From: Acidimicrobiaceae bacterium
GTDB lineage: Bacteria; Actinomycetota; Acidimicrobiia; Acidimicrobiales; Palsa-688
DNA: 48,915 nt
Assembly: GCA_030838045.1 (NCBI GenBank)
Contig: JAUTXN010000131.1
Span: 1 to 48,915, forward strand
Direction of reading: 5' to 3'
In this document: one piece after another, positions 8,099-15,796 of the stretch
Numbering within the stretch: the stretch's first letter is position 1
Layout: every line of letters begins with the position of its first letter
Translations under genes and position numbers: made by a program
The notes under the pieces: model-generated
What the model saw: the letters and a program-made list of their open reading frames with translations, nothing else
Databases searched by the model: none
Told to the model about the DNA's origin: nothing

Positions 8099-9132
8099 GG
8101 CGACACGACCACTTTGAGGGCACCGGTGTCGGCGGCCCGGGCGAAGGTGTCGTAGGCCGCCAGGAAGTCATTCATGGCGAAATGGTGGGTGACGAAACGT
8201 CCGACGTCGAGTTGGCGGCCGATGAGGCGCAGCAATGTCGGTGTCGAATACGTGTCCACCAGTCCCGTCGTGATCGTGACGTCCCTGCTCCAGAGTTGCT
8301 CGAGGTGCAGCGTCGCCGGTTGGCCGTGAACACCGATGTTGGCGACGTGGCCGCCGGGGCGGATCAACGTGGCCGCCAGCTCGAAGGTGGCCGGGACGCC
8401 AACGGCTTCGATCGCGACGTCGGCTCCGAGGCCACCGGTCAATTCCTTTATGATGGCGCGGGCGTCCTCGCGGCCATTGTTGACCGTTACGTCGGCTCCG
8501 AATTGCTTGGCCGCTTCCAGGCGACTATCCGCCAGGTCGATGGCGACGATATGGCTGGGGCTGAAGAGTTGGGCGCCCATGATGGCCGAAAGGCCGATGG
8601 GGCCGGCGCCGACGATCGCCACGACATCGCCCGGTTGCACGCGACCGTTGAGCACGCCGACCTCATAGCCGGTGGGCAAGATATCGGACATCATGAGAAT
8701 GTCCTCGTCGGCGACACCTGCCGGAATCGGATACGTGGAGGTGTCGGCGAATGGCACCCGAACGTATTCCGCCTGGGTGCCGTCAATGAGGTGGCCGAGT
8801 ATCCAGCCGCCCCCGCCGAGGCACTGACCATAGCGACCCTGGCGGCAGTACCGGCAGGCGCCGCAGGCCGTAATGCACGACACCAGCACCCGGTCGCCCA
8901 CTTGAACGGACTTCACTGACGATCCGATTTCGACGACGGTGCCCACTGCCTCGTGGCCGAGGATGCGACCGTCGGTCACCTCGGGAACATCGCCTTTCAA
9001 GATGTGCAGGTCCGAACCGCAGATGGTGGTCGCTTCGACCCGTACGATGGCGTCGCTGTCGCAGAGCAGACGGGGGGTGGGGACTTCTTCCCAGGCCTTT
9101 TGCCCGGGACCGTGGTACACGAGTGCGTGCAT
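8095..9132 (-). CDS. Zinc-dependent alcohol dehydrogenase
   Basis: Medium-chain NAD(P)-dependent dehydrogenase of 345 residues. Catalytic zinc residues are C38 (TICGSDLH) and H60-E61 (GHEAVG). The structural zinc site C90, C93, C96, C104 lies in CGACRYCRQGRYGQC. The Rossmann motif is VAIVGAGPIGLSA, followed by an acidic residue in AIDLADSR that favours NAD over NADP. It is the first gene of a three-gene minus-strand operon with two split-barrel oxidases, next to the DosR-like sensor pair, so a role in redox balance under low oxygen is plausible but inferred. Confidence 0.93.
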   Translation of the reverse strand: MHALVYHGPGQKAWEEVPTPRLLCDSDAIVRVEATTICGSDLHILKGDVPEVTDGRILGHEAVGTVVEIGSSVKSVQVGDRVLVSCITACGACRYCRQGRYGQCLGGGGWILGHLIDGTQAEYVRVPFADTSTYPIPAGVADEDILMMSDILPTGYEVGVLNGRVQPGDVVAIVGAGPIGLSAIMGAQLFSPSHIVAIDLADSRLEAAKQFGADVTVNNGREDARAIIKELTGGLGADVAIEAVGVPATFELAATLIRPGGHVANIGVHGQPATLHLEQLWSRDVTITTGLVDTYSTPTLLRLIGRQLDVGRFVTHHFAMNDFLAAYDTFARAADTGALKVVVSP

Positions 9133-9164
9133 GATGGCTCCTGTTTCGTGACTGAATGACGTGG

Positions 9165-9206
9165 CTATGACTGGCGGCCTATGACTGGCGGGCTATGACT
9201 GGCGGA
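9165..9206. repeat. 14-bp tandem repeat, 3 copies
   Basis: Three units of CTATGACTGGCGG plus one variable base run head to tail at the 3' end of the membrane-protein gene. The CTA of the last unit is that gene's stop codon (TAG on the minus strand). Confidence 0.9.
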
Positions 9207-9849
9207 TGTGCCGGGCGGCGATCCGGGGGTCGGCGATGAAGTCGCCGACGGTGACCAGCGCCATGATGAAGAACCCGATCAGGGCGCCGATGGCGGCATA
9301 CAGGGCGATCGTGCTGACGACCGACCAGCCCCAGGCGTAGGTCAACAGGCCGCGCAGTGTTTCGCCCTTGAATGCCGAGGCCACCTGAGCGGTCAACTTG
9401 GCGTTGGTCGGGTCAGCCTGCGATGCGGTGCTCAACTGCGAGTACGTCATCCCGCCCGACGATGTCAACAGGTGGCGGTGGATGAACCCGTCGGCGTAGG
9501 CCTTGGCCTTCGGCCCGGTGTCGACCTTCTGGCCGGCGTATTGCTGCAGGTCAGGAAATTCGGCCGGATTGAGCGCGGCACTGCCTTTGGCGGGAAAAGA
9601 GATGTTCTGCGCCGAGAGTTGGGTGTGGACCATATTCAGGCCGAAATGGCTCCCGTAGAAGAGCAGGCCGCTGCCCACGCCCAAAATGACTGCCAGCATT
9701 ATTTCGACGACCCGACGGGTCGCGACAAAACCGATCAGGGTGCGGCGACCGGTGACGTCCGCGGGCGGCGCCGCAGTAGCTCCGCCGTTCGCCGGCGTGG
9801 TGGCGCCGGGAGTGACTGGCGCCGCGACCGGGACAATAAGGGTGGGCAT
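9193..9849 (-). CDS. Two-helix membrane protein of unknown function
   Basis: 218 residues. A Pro/Ala/Thr-rich N-terminus of about 40 residues is followed by one clear membrane helix (about 47-66, EIMLAVILGVGSGLLFYG), a soluble loop of about 105 residues probably outside the membrane, and a second long hydrophobic segment (about 172-203, including IALYAAIGALIGFFIMAL). I recognise no family. The start is firm: AAGGAG lies 6 bases before the ATG. A 14-bp palindrome (9929-9942) sits 80 bases upstream, and the stop lies in a tandem repeat. Its place between redox genes suggests a stress role, but nothing in the protein proves it. Confidence 0.72.
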   Translation of the reverse strand: MPTLIVPVAAPVTPGATTPANGGATAAPPADVTGRRTLIGFVATRRVVEIMLAVILGVGSGLLFYGSHFGLNMVHTQLSAQNISFPAKGSAALNPAEFPDLQQYAGQKVDTGPKAKAYADGFIHRHLLTSSGGMTYSQLSTASQADPTNAKLTAQVASAFKGETLRGLLTYAWGWSVVSTIALYAAIGALIGFFIMALVTVGDFIADPRIAARHIRQS

Positions 9850-9928
9850 TGGTTTCTCCTTGTTTGAGATGGTTAGTGGTTTTCGAATGACCTACGCACA
9901 GCCTGCATTTCGGTGATCCCTCGCCCTA

Positions 9929-9942
9929 GGGTCATTCGACCC
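9929..9942. promoter_or_regulatory. Palindrome GGGTC-N4-GACCC, candidate DosR-type box
   Basis: GGGTCATTCGACCC is a perfect palindrome in its arms, 80 bases upstream of the membrane-protein start. The known mycobacterial DosR box has a GGGAC-N4-GTCCC core, so size and spacing match with one base changed in each arm. Assignment to the DosR-like regulator is inference. Confidence 0.45.
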
Positions 9943-10025
9943 TGATCGGGGCGACCACCGGCACCTGTTTGGCACCCGATGGTGCGGCCAGGTGGGGGCG
10001 TACTCCGAAAGAAGTGGTGCGGAGA

Positions 10026-10535
10026 TCAGAGCTCGAGGGGCAGGACGCGAAGGCGGCGGCCGCTGATGTCGCGGGGGCGTATGACGAACCAGCACTGGCG
10101 TTGCCCGGGTGCCCAGGTGATCAGGGCGAGGCGGCGGAGCCGCTCCGACGTCGGGTCGATGGCGTCCGCGATGTCGTTGGCGTGGCCGTGGACCACGACA
10201 CTCCAGCCCGTTCGTGTCGAGGGGTCGATGCAGTCGACCTCGAATGCGACATTGGCCAGTGAAACCTGGTTGAGCACGCTGTCCTCCGACGTACGGAAGA
10301 GAACGGCATCGCCGTCGAGTGCATAATTGACCGGGAGTATTTCGGGCCGGCCATTGACGACGAATGCGACCCGACCGACCTGGGTCAGCGCCAGCAGGTT
10401 GAGGCACTCCGTCCGTCCGAGGTGCTCCATTGTGGCAATGCCTTCAGCGTCAGCGTCAGCGTCGGTGTCGGCGTTTGCGTCGGTGTCGGCTAGTGCGATG
10501 GGCGAGGCGTGGCTCTGCTGCGCGTTTTGGATCAC
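10026..10535 (-). CDS. Pyridoxamine 5'-phosphate oxidase-like split-barrel protein (3)
   Basis: Third split-barrel oxidase of the island: LTQVGRVAFVVNGRPEILPV, then NVAFEVDCIDPSTRTGWSVV and the C-terminal RPRDISGRRLRVLPL, which resembles the ending of protein (2). The region before MEHLGRTECL is a low-complexity Asp/Ala/Thr stretch (ADTDANADTDADADAE) encoded by 6-base repeats. The family core begins at that Met, so the true start may be ATG 10430 rather than GTG 10535. In the first case protein length falls to about 134 residues, nearer the family norm. Confidence 0.85.
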   Translation of the reverse strand: MIQNAQQSHASPIALADTDANADTDADADAEGIATMEHLGRTECLNLLALTQVGRVAFVVNGRPEILPVNYALDGDAVLFRTSEDSVLNQVSLANVAFEVDCIDPSTRTGWSVVVHGHANDIADAIDPTSERLRRLALITWAPGQRQCWFVIRPRDISGRRLRVLPLEL

Positions 10536-10549
10536 ATTTCAAGTGTGAT
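10531..10549. promoter_or_regulatory. Near-perfect palindrome ATCACA-N7-TGTGAT
   Basis: ATCACATTTCAAGTGTGAT is symmetric at all but one base pair plus the centre. It covers the GTG candidate start of the minus-strand split-barrel gene. If translation really starts at 10430 this becomes a normal upstream operator position. The arms are inverted relative to the CRP consensus. Confidence 0.4.
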
Positions 10550-10615
10550 GGTCGGCGGCCGCCGTCGCTAGGGCCGCTCGCCAGGGCCTGAGGATGACGA
10601 AGGCCTGTTCGTTGT

Positions 10616-10629
10616 GTGACGTTTGACCC
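10616..10629. promoter_or_regulatory. Second, weaker copy of the GGGTC-N4-GACCC motif
   Basis: GTGACGTTTGACCC (reverse strand GGGTCAAACGTCAC) keeps one full arm and most of the other. It lies between divergent genes, 81 bases from the GTG start at 10535 and 36 bases before the ferritin-like gene. Confidence 0.35.
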
Positions 10630-10665
10630 TAGTGGCGCCCGGCCGGCGGGGAGGACAATCGGACT

Positions 10666-11202
10666 ATGACACAGACCCAACTGATCGGCGGCAACGCCTG
10701 GGAGCAGGCACTGCACCGCCACCTCGTCTCGCATGTCGACGACGAGCGTGAACTGCTCATGGCCTACCAAGAGGCGGCGGTCGAGTCGGAGTCGTCTGCT
10801 TTCCGCTATCTGGTATCGCTCATAGTCGCCGACGAGCGGCGCCACCACATGGTGTTCGCCGACATGGCGAAGACGTTGCAGACAGAGGTCGACGGCCTAC
10901 CCGAGGCGTTCGCCGTGCCGCGACTCGGACACTGGGGTTTCGAGCGGGCGCAGATACTCGAGCTGACCGAGGCCTTCCTCGTCCAGGAGCGCAAGGACGC
11001 GGTGCAGCTGCAGGATCTCGAAGCCGAGCTTGACCCCGTCAAGGACACGACGATGTGGCCCCTCCTGGTCCGGCTCATGCAAGCCGACACCAGCAAGCAC
11101 ATCGCCATCTTGGAGTTCGTGAAGGAGCAGGTCGCCCGCAAATGGGATTCGAGTGAGGCCGACTGGTCGGGAATCGAGCATCCCACGGCTTCGGCTCGAT
11201 AG
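10666..11202 (+). CDS. Ferritin-like four-helix protein, putative di-iron
   Basis: 178-residue, almost fully helical protein. Glu/His residues are spaced as in the ferritin/rubrerythrin superfamily: E27 or E29 (DDEREL), E57-x-x-H60 (ADERRHH), E108 (VQERKD) and D141 to H145 (ADTSKHI). The last pair is not a perfect E-x-x-H, so full di-iron binding is not certain. GGGGAGG sits about 10 bases upstream of the ATG. It is divergent from the third split-barrel gene and shares its upstream region with it. A role in iron or oxidant handling is inferred from fold and place. Confidence 0.75.
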   Translation: MTQTQLIGGNAWEQALHRHLVSHVDDERELLMAYQEAAVESESSAFRYLVSLIVADERRHHMVFADMAKTLQTEVDGLPEAFAVPRLGHWGFERAQILELTEAFLVQERKDAVQLQDLEAELDPVKDTTMWPLLVRLMQADTSKHIAILEFVKEQVARKWDSSEADWSGIEHPTASAR

Positions 11203-11214
11203 CAGCGGCCAATC

Positions 11215-11250
11215 GGGGCGGCTGGTCAGCGGGGGGCGGCTGGTCAGCGG
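11215..11250. repeat. 18-bp tandem repeat, 2 copies
   Basis: Two identical units (GGGGCGGCTGGTCAGCGG) plus a partial third (GGGGCGGCGG). The stop codon of the CAP-domain gene (TCA at 11244-11246 on the plus strand) lies in the second unit. Confidence 0.9.
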
Positions 11251-12269
11251 GGGGCGGCGGTGAAGCTCACGTCGCTGTAATGCATCCAGCTGTTGGCGAT
11301 GTAGCTGTAGACGCGGGCCCACAGCGTCTTGCCCGCCGGCAGGGCGGCGGCGACCGCGAAGCTGGTCTGGCTTGGCTGCAGGAGGCCGCTGTTGGCCAAG
11401 TCGTGACCGCCCGTCGTCGTGCCGACCGTGACTGCGTAATACCCGGCGCTGGCTACCGGTGACCACGTCAACGGCTTGGTGGTGTCGACATTGGTGGCGC
11501 CCGACGTCGGCCGGGTGAAGTTGGCGGTGCTGGCTCCGGTGGCGGAGAACTTGGCGTCGGTGAAAGTCCACGTGCCCTGCACGTAGCTGTAGATCCGGGC
11601 CCAGAGCGGTTGGCTGCCCGGGAGCGCGGGCACACCGAAGCTGAGTTGGCTGTTGGCCAGGAGGCCGCTGTTGACCAGATCGGTGGCGCCCTGGCTCGAG
11701 CCGACGGTCAGGCAGTAGTACGTCGCCCCTGGGACCTGCAACCAACTGAAGGGCTGGGGCGACGGGAAGATGACCGAACCACCGGTCGGGAAGACGAAGG
11801 TGGCAGACGGAGGGGGCGGGTAGGCGCCGAAGATCTCGGCCACCCAGACGTGGTTGTGGGTGTCGGCCGCGACGGCGATGGCGGTGCGATTGAAGGTCGG
11901 GTTCACCATGCTGTCGCGGGCGGCGCTGGTGTAGACGAGCGCGTTGTAGACCCCCGCGAGGCTGTAGCCGTCGCCGACGTTCTCGCCGATCTTCGTCCAA
12001 CCCGATGGCGCTTGGGTGGCCAGGTTGGGATTGTGGGCCAGTACGCCTGTATCGGCCATGTGGTTGGCCCACTGCTGGGCGACCGCCGTGAGGCCGGCAT
12101 CGGTGGCGAGCGGGGCGACATTGACGCCACTACGCAGCGTGTTGACCCACGTGACCATGTCCCCGGGGCCCGGGCCCGGGCTGTCGGCCCGGGCCGGGGC
12201 GGCTGAGGCGAGAATCGGGAAACCAAGGGTGGCAACCGCCACGACGATCTTGAGCAACTTCGGGCCCAT
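11244..12269 (-). CDS. Secreted CAP (SCP/PR1)-domain protein with two C-terminal repeats
   Basis: 341 residues with a signal peptide (about 1-28, LLKIVVAVATLGFPILASAAPARA). The CAP domain (about 34-160) keeps the usual His/Glu set: WANHMADTGVLAHNPN, KIGENVG and HNHVWVAEIFG. Two related domains of about 85 residues follow, each with the strings VTVGSS/VTVGTT, SGLL, LPG/LPAGK-LWARIYSY/LWARVYSY and F at the end; they look like Ig or FN3-like modules. It is probably a secreted or surface protein. CAP proteins bind lipids or act in cell-wall processes; the exact job is unknown. A 38-base gap separates it from the next minus-strand gene. Confidence 0.87.
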   Translation of the reverse strand: MGPKLLKIVVAVATLGFPILASAAPARADSPGPGPGDMVTWVNTLRSGVNVAPLATDAGLTAVAQQWANHMADTGVLAHNPNLATQAPSGWTKIGENVGDGYSLAGVYNALVYTSAARDSMVNPTFNRTAIAVAADTHNHVWVAEIFGAYPPPPSATFVFPTGGSVIFPSPQPFSWLQVPGATYYCLTVGSSQGATDLVNSGLLANSQLSFGVPALPGSQPLWARIYSYVQGTWTFTDAKFSATGASTANFTRPTSGATNVDTTKPLTWSPVASAGYYAVTVGTTTGGHDLANSGLLQPSQTSFAVAAALPAGKTLWARVYSYIANSWMHYSDVSFTAAPR

Positions 12270-12307
12270 TGGGGGTCCTGACCGGAATGTCGAGGGTCGT
12301 CGCGTGA

Positions 12308-13390
12308 CTACCCGAGGGGGCCGTGCGGCAGGGTGACCGTGACCTTCCCACTGGGATCCGCGCAGGCCGTGACAGCCGCGGCCTGGACGGCGTCGCCGCT
12401 GTAGGCGGCGGTGAATCGGTAGGTGCCCGCGGCGGTGACCGTGAACGCATCAGAGGTGTAGCTGCCGCTGCCAGCCACGGTCTTGATCGAGGTGAAGATG
12501 GGCGTCCCGGCGCACGTGGCGTTCTTCGGCCCGAAGAGTCTGAAGGTAATCGTGCCGGTCGGGAGGGGCAGCGGCAGTATCGGCGGCGCCACGGTGGCGG
12601 TGTCGGCAATCGAGCCACCCACCTGGGCGGTCGGTGTGGCCAGGGCCAGCAGGGGGAGTTGGGCTGAGGTCACGGTCGTGAGCGAGGATCCGAAGCTCGT
12701 ACTCGTGGCGCCATTCACGGCCGATGTGGCCTTGGCGGAACCGAGTTGCGCAGTTTGTATCGCGGTCGGTGTGGCGCGGCCGAAGGGCTTGGACGGAAGC
12801 TTCAGAACGTTGAACGTGAAATCGATCCGGCAAACAGCGGTGGCGCTCCCGGGGGGACCGAGCACCAAGGGGCCACCGATGGGAGTGAAGGCGACCTGAC
12901 CCGTGAGCAGATTGCTGATCGTGATGGTCAAGCTTCGTCCGGCACAGGCCGTCCCCGACTCACCGGCGCCGGTCGGGCTGATCAGGAACACGGCGGGATC
13001 GGCCGAAGCCGCAGGGCAGTCGCCGACCGCGGTGAACGTGGTTTTGCCGCACGCGGGGACCAACTTGATCGAATTCAACGTGATGTTGCCACCGTTCTCC
13101 GGTGGCGTCGAAATGTTGACTATCTGCAGCGTGGCGGGTAGGCCGAGCTGGCCGACCGTCACGTTGGACGGGAAATTCGGTACCACGCCGAAGCCCGTGC
13201 CGGCGACGGCCGACGGTATTTGGACGACGAAGGGGACGGCCGCCACAACGACGGCGAGCACCGCTCGCATCGCTCGCCCTCGATTGAGCAGCCCGCGTCG
13301 TCGCCCAACCAGCCGGCCCTCGTGCCGCCTGACGGCCCGGCCGAGCAGTCGGGCTGCCGAGTTCGACTCAGTGCTTTTTCGATCTCCCAT
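12308..13390 (-). CDS. Secreted protein with C-terminal Ig-like domain
   Basis: About 360 residues. A basic N-terminus (RRHEGRLVGRRRGLLNRGR) precedes a hydrophobic signal segment (AVLAVVVAAVPFVVQIPSAVAG). The first mature domain (about 65-200) has paired cysteines (VPACGKTTF, AVGDCPA, GTACAGRS, AVCRIDF). The last 90 residues resemble a bacterial Ig-like repeat (TGTITFRLFGP, then GSYTSDAFTVTAAGTYRFTAAYSGD). I chose ATG 13390; a Met at 13270, directly before the hydrophobic core and preceded by GAGGGCGAG, is equally possible. It lies just upstream of the CAP gene on the same strand, so the two may form a secreted-protein operon. Confidence 0.72.
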   Translation of the reverse strand: MGDRKSTESNSAARLLGRAVRRHEGRLVGRRRGLLNRGRAMRAVLAVVVAAVPFVVQIPSAVAGTGFGVVPNFPSNVTVGQLGLPATLQIVNISTPPENGGNITLNSIKLVPACGKTTFTAVGDCPAASADPAVFLISPTGAGESGTACAGRSLTITISNLLTGQVAFTPIGGPLVLGPPGSATAVCRIDFTFNVLKLPSKPFGRATPTAIQTAQLGSAKATSAVNGATSTSFGSSLTTVTSAQLPLLALATPTAQVGGSIADTATVAPPILPLPLPTGTITFRLFGPKNATCAGTPIFTSIKTVAGSGSYTSDAFTVTAAGTYRFTAAYSGDAVQAAAVTACADPSGKVTVTLPHGPLG

Positions 13391-13687
13391 TTCGTATCCT
13401 CGCCCCGGCTCAATTGCCCTGAAATGTGACCCTTCAGCGCGCGGCACTGCTGCGCGACAATCCGGCGGAGTCGCGTTCAACCGAAACCCCCCCGGAGGTC
13501 AGCGACGACCTAGCATCGCTCCGCATCCCGAAGAATGCGACGGAGCAACGACTAGTGCCGCGCGCTCGACTCGGGTACAGAATAAACGTTTGCATCAATA
13601 AGCGAAATGGCTCGAAATGACTATTTCCATACCACCCGCGCACGCATTGCCGGGCGCCGGGCGCCGGGCGGATGAGCGGATGAGCGG
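13391..13687. other. Divergent intergenic region with short repeats
   Basis: About 300 bases between divergent genes, with an AT-richer stretch near 13570-13630. I see no gene. The right end has GCGCCGG repeats and then GGATGAGC in three 8-bp copies (13670-13693). Each copy holds an ATG, but only the third is in frame with the downstream gene. Confidence 0.6.
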
Positions 13688-14515
13688 ATGAGTGATCGTG
13701 CCGAACGGCTCGCGGCGGTCCGGACCCGGCGGGAACCACCGAAGTTCCGACACGTCGCCGTCCGCCGGGTCGAGCGCCTGGGGCCCCGCATGGCGCGCCT
13801 TGCCCTCGGTGGTCAGGACCTTGCCGGCCTCGCGGTCGAGTTGCCGGGGGCGAGCGTCCGGTTGCTGATCCCGTCCGGCGGGGGCGACGAGCTCGTGGTG
13901 CCGGCTTGGAACGGCAATGAGTTCCTCCTTCCCGACGGGCGACGTCCGACGATCCGGACATTCACCCCACGCCACGTCGACGCCGCCAACCTCGAGCTGG
14001 TCCTCGACGTCGTCATTCACGGGTCCGGCCCGGCGTCGGACTGGGCGGTGAACGCCCGACCAGGTGCTCCCGCCGCCATCTCCGGCCCCGGGCGCGGTTA
14101 CGTCATCGACACCGACGGGCCCGCCTTTCTCCTGGCCGGCGACGAGACCGCCATCCCCGCCATCAGCCAGCTACTCGAGGTGCTGGCCGGGTCGCGGGTG
14201 CCCGTGCCGGTCCAGGTGCACATCGAGGTCGCCCACCCTGACGGCCGGCTCCCCCTGCCCGACCATCCCCACGCGAAGGTCGAGTGGTGGGACCTGCCGC
14301 CGAACGCGCCAACGGGCGAGGCGCTATTCGAGGCCGTTCGAGGCAGCAACTTCGCCCCCGGCACCAATGTGTGGGCGGCCGGCGAAGCGGCGGCCATGCA
14401 GCGAATTCGCCGCCACCTTTTCGAAGAGCGAGGACTGCCCCGAGCCCATGCCACCGTGCGCGGCTACTGGAAGCATGGCCGCACCGGCGATGCCGAGGCC
14501 ACCGCCGACGCCTGA
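13688..14515 (+). CDS. Siderophore-interacting protein (FAD-dependent ferric reductase family)
   Basis: 275-residue flavoprotein that releases iron by reducing ferric siderophores in the cytosol. The FAD-binding barrel (about 18-125) has the motif RPTIRTFTPRH, then HGSGPASDWAVNARPG, typical of the family. The NAD(P)H-side domain has FLLAGDETAIPAISQLLE and ends with VWAAGEAAAMQRIRRHL, ERGLPRAHATVRGYWKHG. The start ATG lies in the third copy of an 8-bp repeat and no strong ribosome site is seen, so an upstream start in the repeat is not excluded. It stands alone, convergent with the deaminase pseudogene. Confidence 0.93.
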   Translation: MSDRAERLAAVRTRREPPKFRHVAVRRVERLGPRMARLALGGQDLAGLAVELPGASVRLLIPSGGGDELVVPAWNGNEFLLPDGRRPTIRTFTPRHVDAANLELVLDVVIHGSGPASDWAVNARPGAPAAISGPGRGYVIDTDGPAFLLAGDETAIPAISQLLEVLAGSRVPVPVQVHIEVAHPDGRLPLPDHPHAKVEWWDLPPNAPTGEALFEAVRGSNFAPGTNVWAAGEAAAMQRIRRHLFEERGLPRAHATVRGYWKHGRTGDAEATADA

Positions 14516-14584
14516 GCCGACCGATGCGACGGCCGACGTCCGAGCCATACCGGCGCCTCGGCCGACGCCCGCCACGGCCGACGC

Positions 14585-14612
14585 CCGATGCGGCCCGCCC
14601 GATGCGGCCCGC
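14585..14612. repeat. 14-bp tandem repeat, 2 copies, in a GCCGACG-rich spacer
   Basis: Two identical units (CCGATGCGGCCCGC) lie between the convergent ends of the siderophore-interacting gene and the deaminase gene. The stretch before it (14500-14585) carries several loose copies of GGCCGACG. Confidence 0.85.
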
Positions 14613-14625
14613 CCCCCGCTGGAAG

Positions 14626-15074
14626 CTATTGCCGGTCCTCGGCCCAGACGTCCGGCTTCGCCGCGATGAACCTGGCCATGAGTTCGATGCACTCGTCCCA
14701 CTGCTGAAACTCGACGTCGACTCCCATCGCGATCAGATGGTCCTGCGCGCCTCGCGCGGTGATGATGTCGCCGACCACCACGCGGGGAATCTCGCATCGC
14801 AACACCGCCCCGGCGCACATGTGACACGGCGCCAGCGTCGTGTAGAGAGTCGCCCGCCGGTACACATCCTTCGGCAACCGCCCCGCCCGCTCGAGGCAAT
14901 CCATTTCGGCGTGGAGGATGGCGCTGTTGTATTGCACGCGTCGGTTGTGCCCGCGGCCGACGATCGCCCCGTCGACCACCAACACCGAGCCGATCGGTAG
15001 CCCCCCTCGTCGAATCCCCTGCTGGCCTCGCCGATCGCGGCGGCCGCAAACGGATCGGGTTGCGTCGCGCTCAT
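14626..15074 (-). pseudogene. Cytosine deaminase, yeast Fcy1-like, broken by one-base frameshift
   Basis: The product resembles yeast cytosine deaminase (cytosine to uracil, zinc-dependent). Visible parts are GRGHNRRVQYNSAILHAEMD (zinc His and catalytic Glu in HAE), LYTTLAPCHMCAGAV (two zinc Cys), IPRVVVGD and the ending ARFIAAKPDVWAED. The N-terminus (ATG 15074, MSATQPDPFAAAAIGEASRG) is in another frame. The two frames meet at a run of six G on the minus strand (about 15001-15006). A seventh G would give the family sequence DEGGLPIGSVLVVDG. So this is either a recent one-base deletion or a homopolymer sequencing error. The start overlaps the preceding broken gene by 4 bases. Confidence 0.8.
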
Positions 15075-15543
15075 CTGCCTGCCAGTGGCATCGGGCCCGT
15101 GGTCGCGATGCCGGTACGCGCCAGGATCTTCGTGGCGCGTGCGTCTGCGTCGAGATGCAAGTCGTTCGCCTCCTCGGGGGTCAGGAACGTCGGCTGGCCC
15201 AACGCCAGGCCGTCGGTTTCCGCTTGGCGCAGGCCGGTGTCGAATGGTGTCGACGAAGTCGTCGAGGCGCCGGTGCCACACCGACCAGTGGGTCGGGTTG
15301 AGGACCAGGTCGACGGAGCGGATCCCCGACGTCTGTTCGCGCCCGGCGAAGTCTTCGGCCAGCATCGCCTGTTGATCAGCTTCGGTGACGAGCGAGCAGT
15401 CTCAGTCCAGGAGTTCCAGGAAGTCGGCCCAGTCCCTGGAACTCGAACAGCCGCTCGCCGGGCCGGGGCAGGACCTGGTCCGCCGGCTTGGCCAGCTGTT
15501 CCAGTTGATCGGCCTCCAACGACTGCTGATACCACACGGTCAT
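15071..15543 (-). pseudogene. Unrecognised gene, about 155 codons, with two frameshifts and an in-frame stop
   Basis: Three segments look like real coding sequence but lie in three frames: MTVWYQQSLEADQLEQLAKP (from ATG 15543), then ADFLELLD, a TGA, and DCSLVTEADQQAMLAEDFAG plus RSVDLVLNPTHWSVWHRRLD, and finally ETDGLALGQPTFLTPEEAND to the end. Each joint needs about one extra base to have been inserted. The last stop overlaps the deaminase start (ATGA), and the first ATG overlaps the stop of a further short open frame (TVQELLRHSLPLGDALL, upstream to about 15700), so an intact coupled operon once existed. I do not recognise the family. Confidence 0.55.
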
Positions 15544-15784
15544 GGCGCGGGCACCGGCATGACGTCGAGCGTGGCCCAACCGAATGTCAGACAAGTCAGC
15601 AGCGCGTCACCAAGCGGTAAAGAGTGCCTGAGCAATTCCTGAACAGTCGGGCTGCCTCCCTCTCTTCTAGGTGGCCCGGCCATGGCCATGTCGGGCGACC
15701 GAGTCGTCCGCCACACCAGTGGCCCAACACCCGTTCGGCGGGATCGGGTCGGCGGACCTGCCCGGCCCGACATCCTGAGGACGG

Positions 15785-15790
15785 TATCGT
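15785..15790 (+). promoter_or_regulatory. Extended -10 (TATCGT) for a leaderless phoU transcript
   Basis: TATCGT lies exactly 6 bases before the ATG at 15797. TANNNT-N6-start is the usual layout of leaderless promoters in actinobacteria. A GGAG directly touching the ATG is too close to work as a ribosome site. Confidence 0.55.
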
Positions 15791-15796
15791 GCGGAG

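Noticed and set aside
7149-8171. Long minus-strand frame across two split-barrel genes
   Set aside because: Arg/Pro-rich product without domain features; the two genes in the other frame have clear family motifs and coupling.
10531-10549. CRP/FNR-type binding site
   Set aside because: The arms are in the opposite order (TCACA then TGTGA) with the wrong spacing, so it does not fit the CRP consensus.
15376-15400. Selenocysteine or recoded TGA in the broken gene
   Set aside because: Frameshifts on both sides and no visible structured element after the TGA make simple decay or sequence error more likely.
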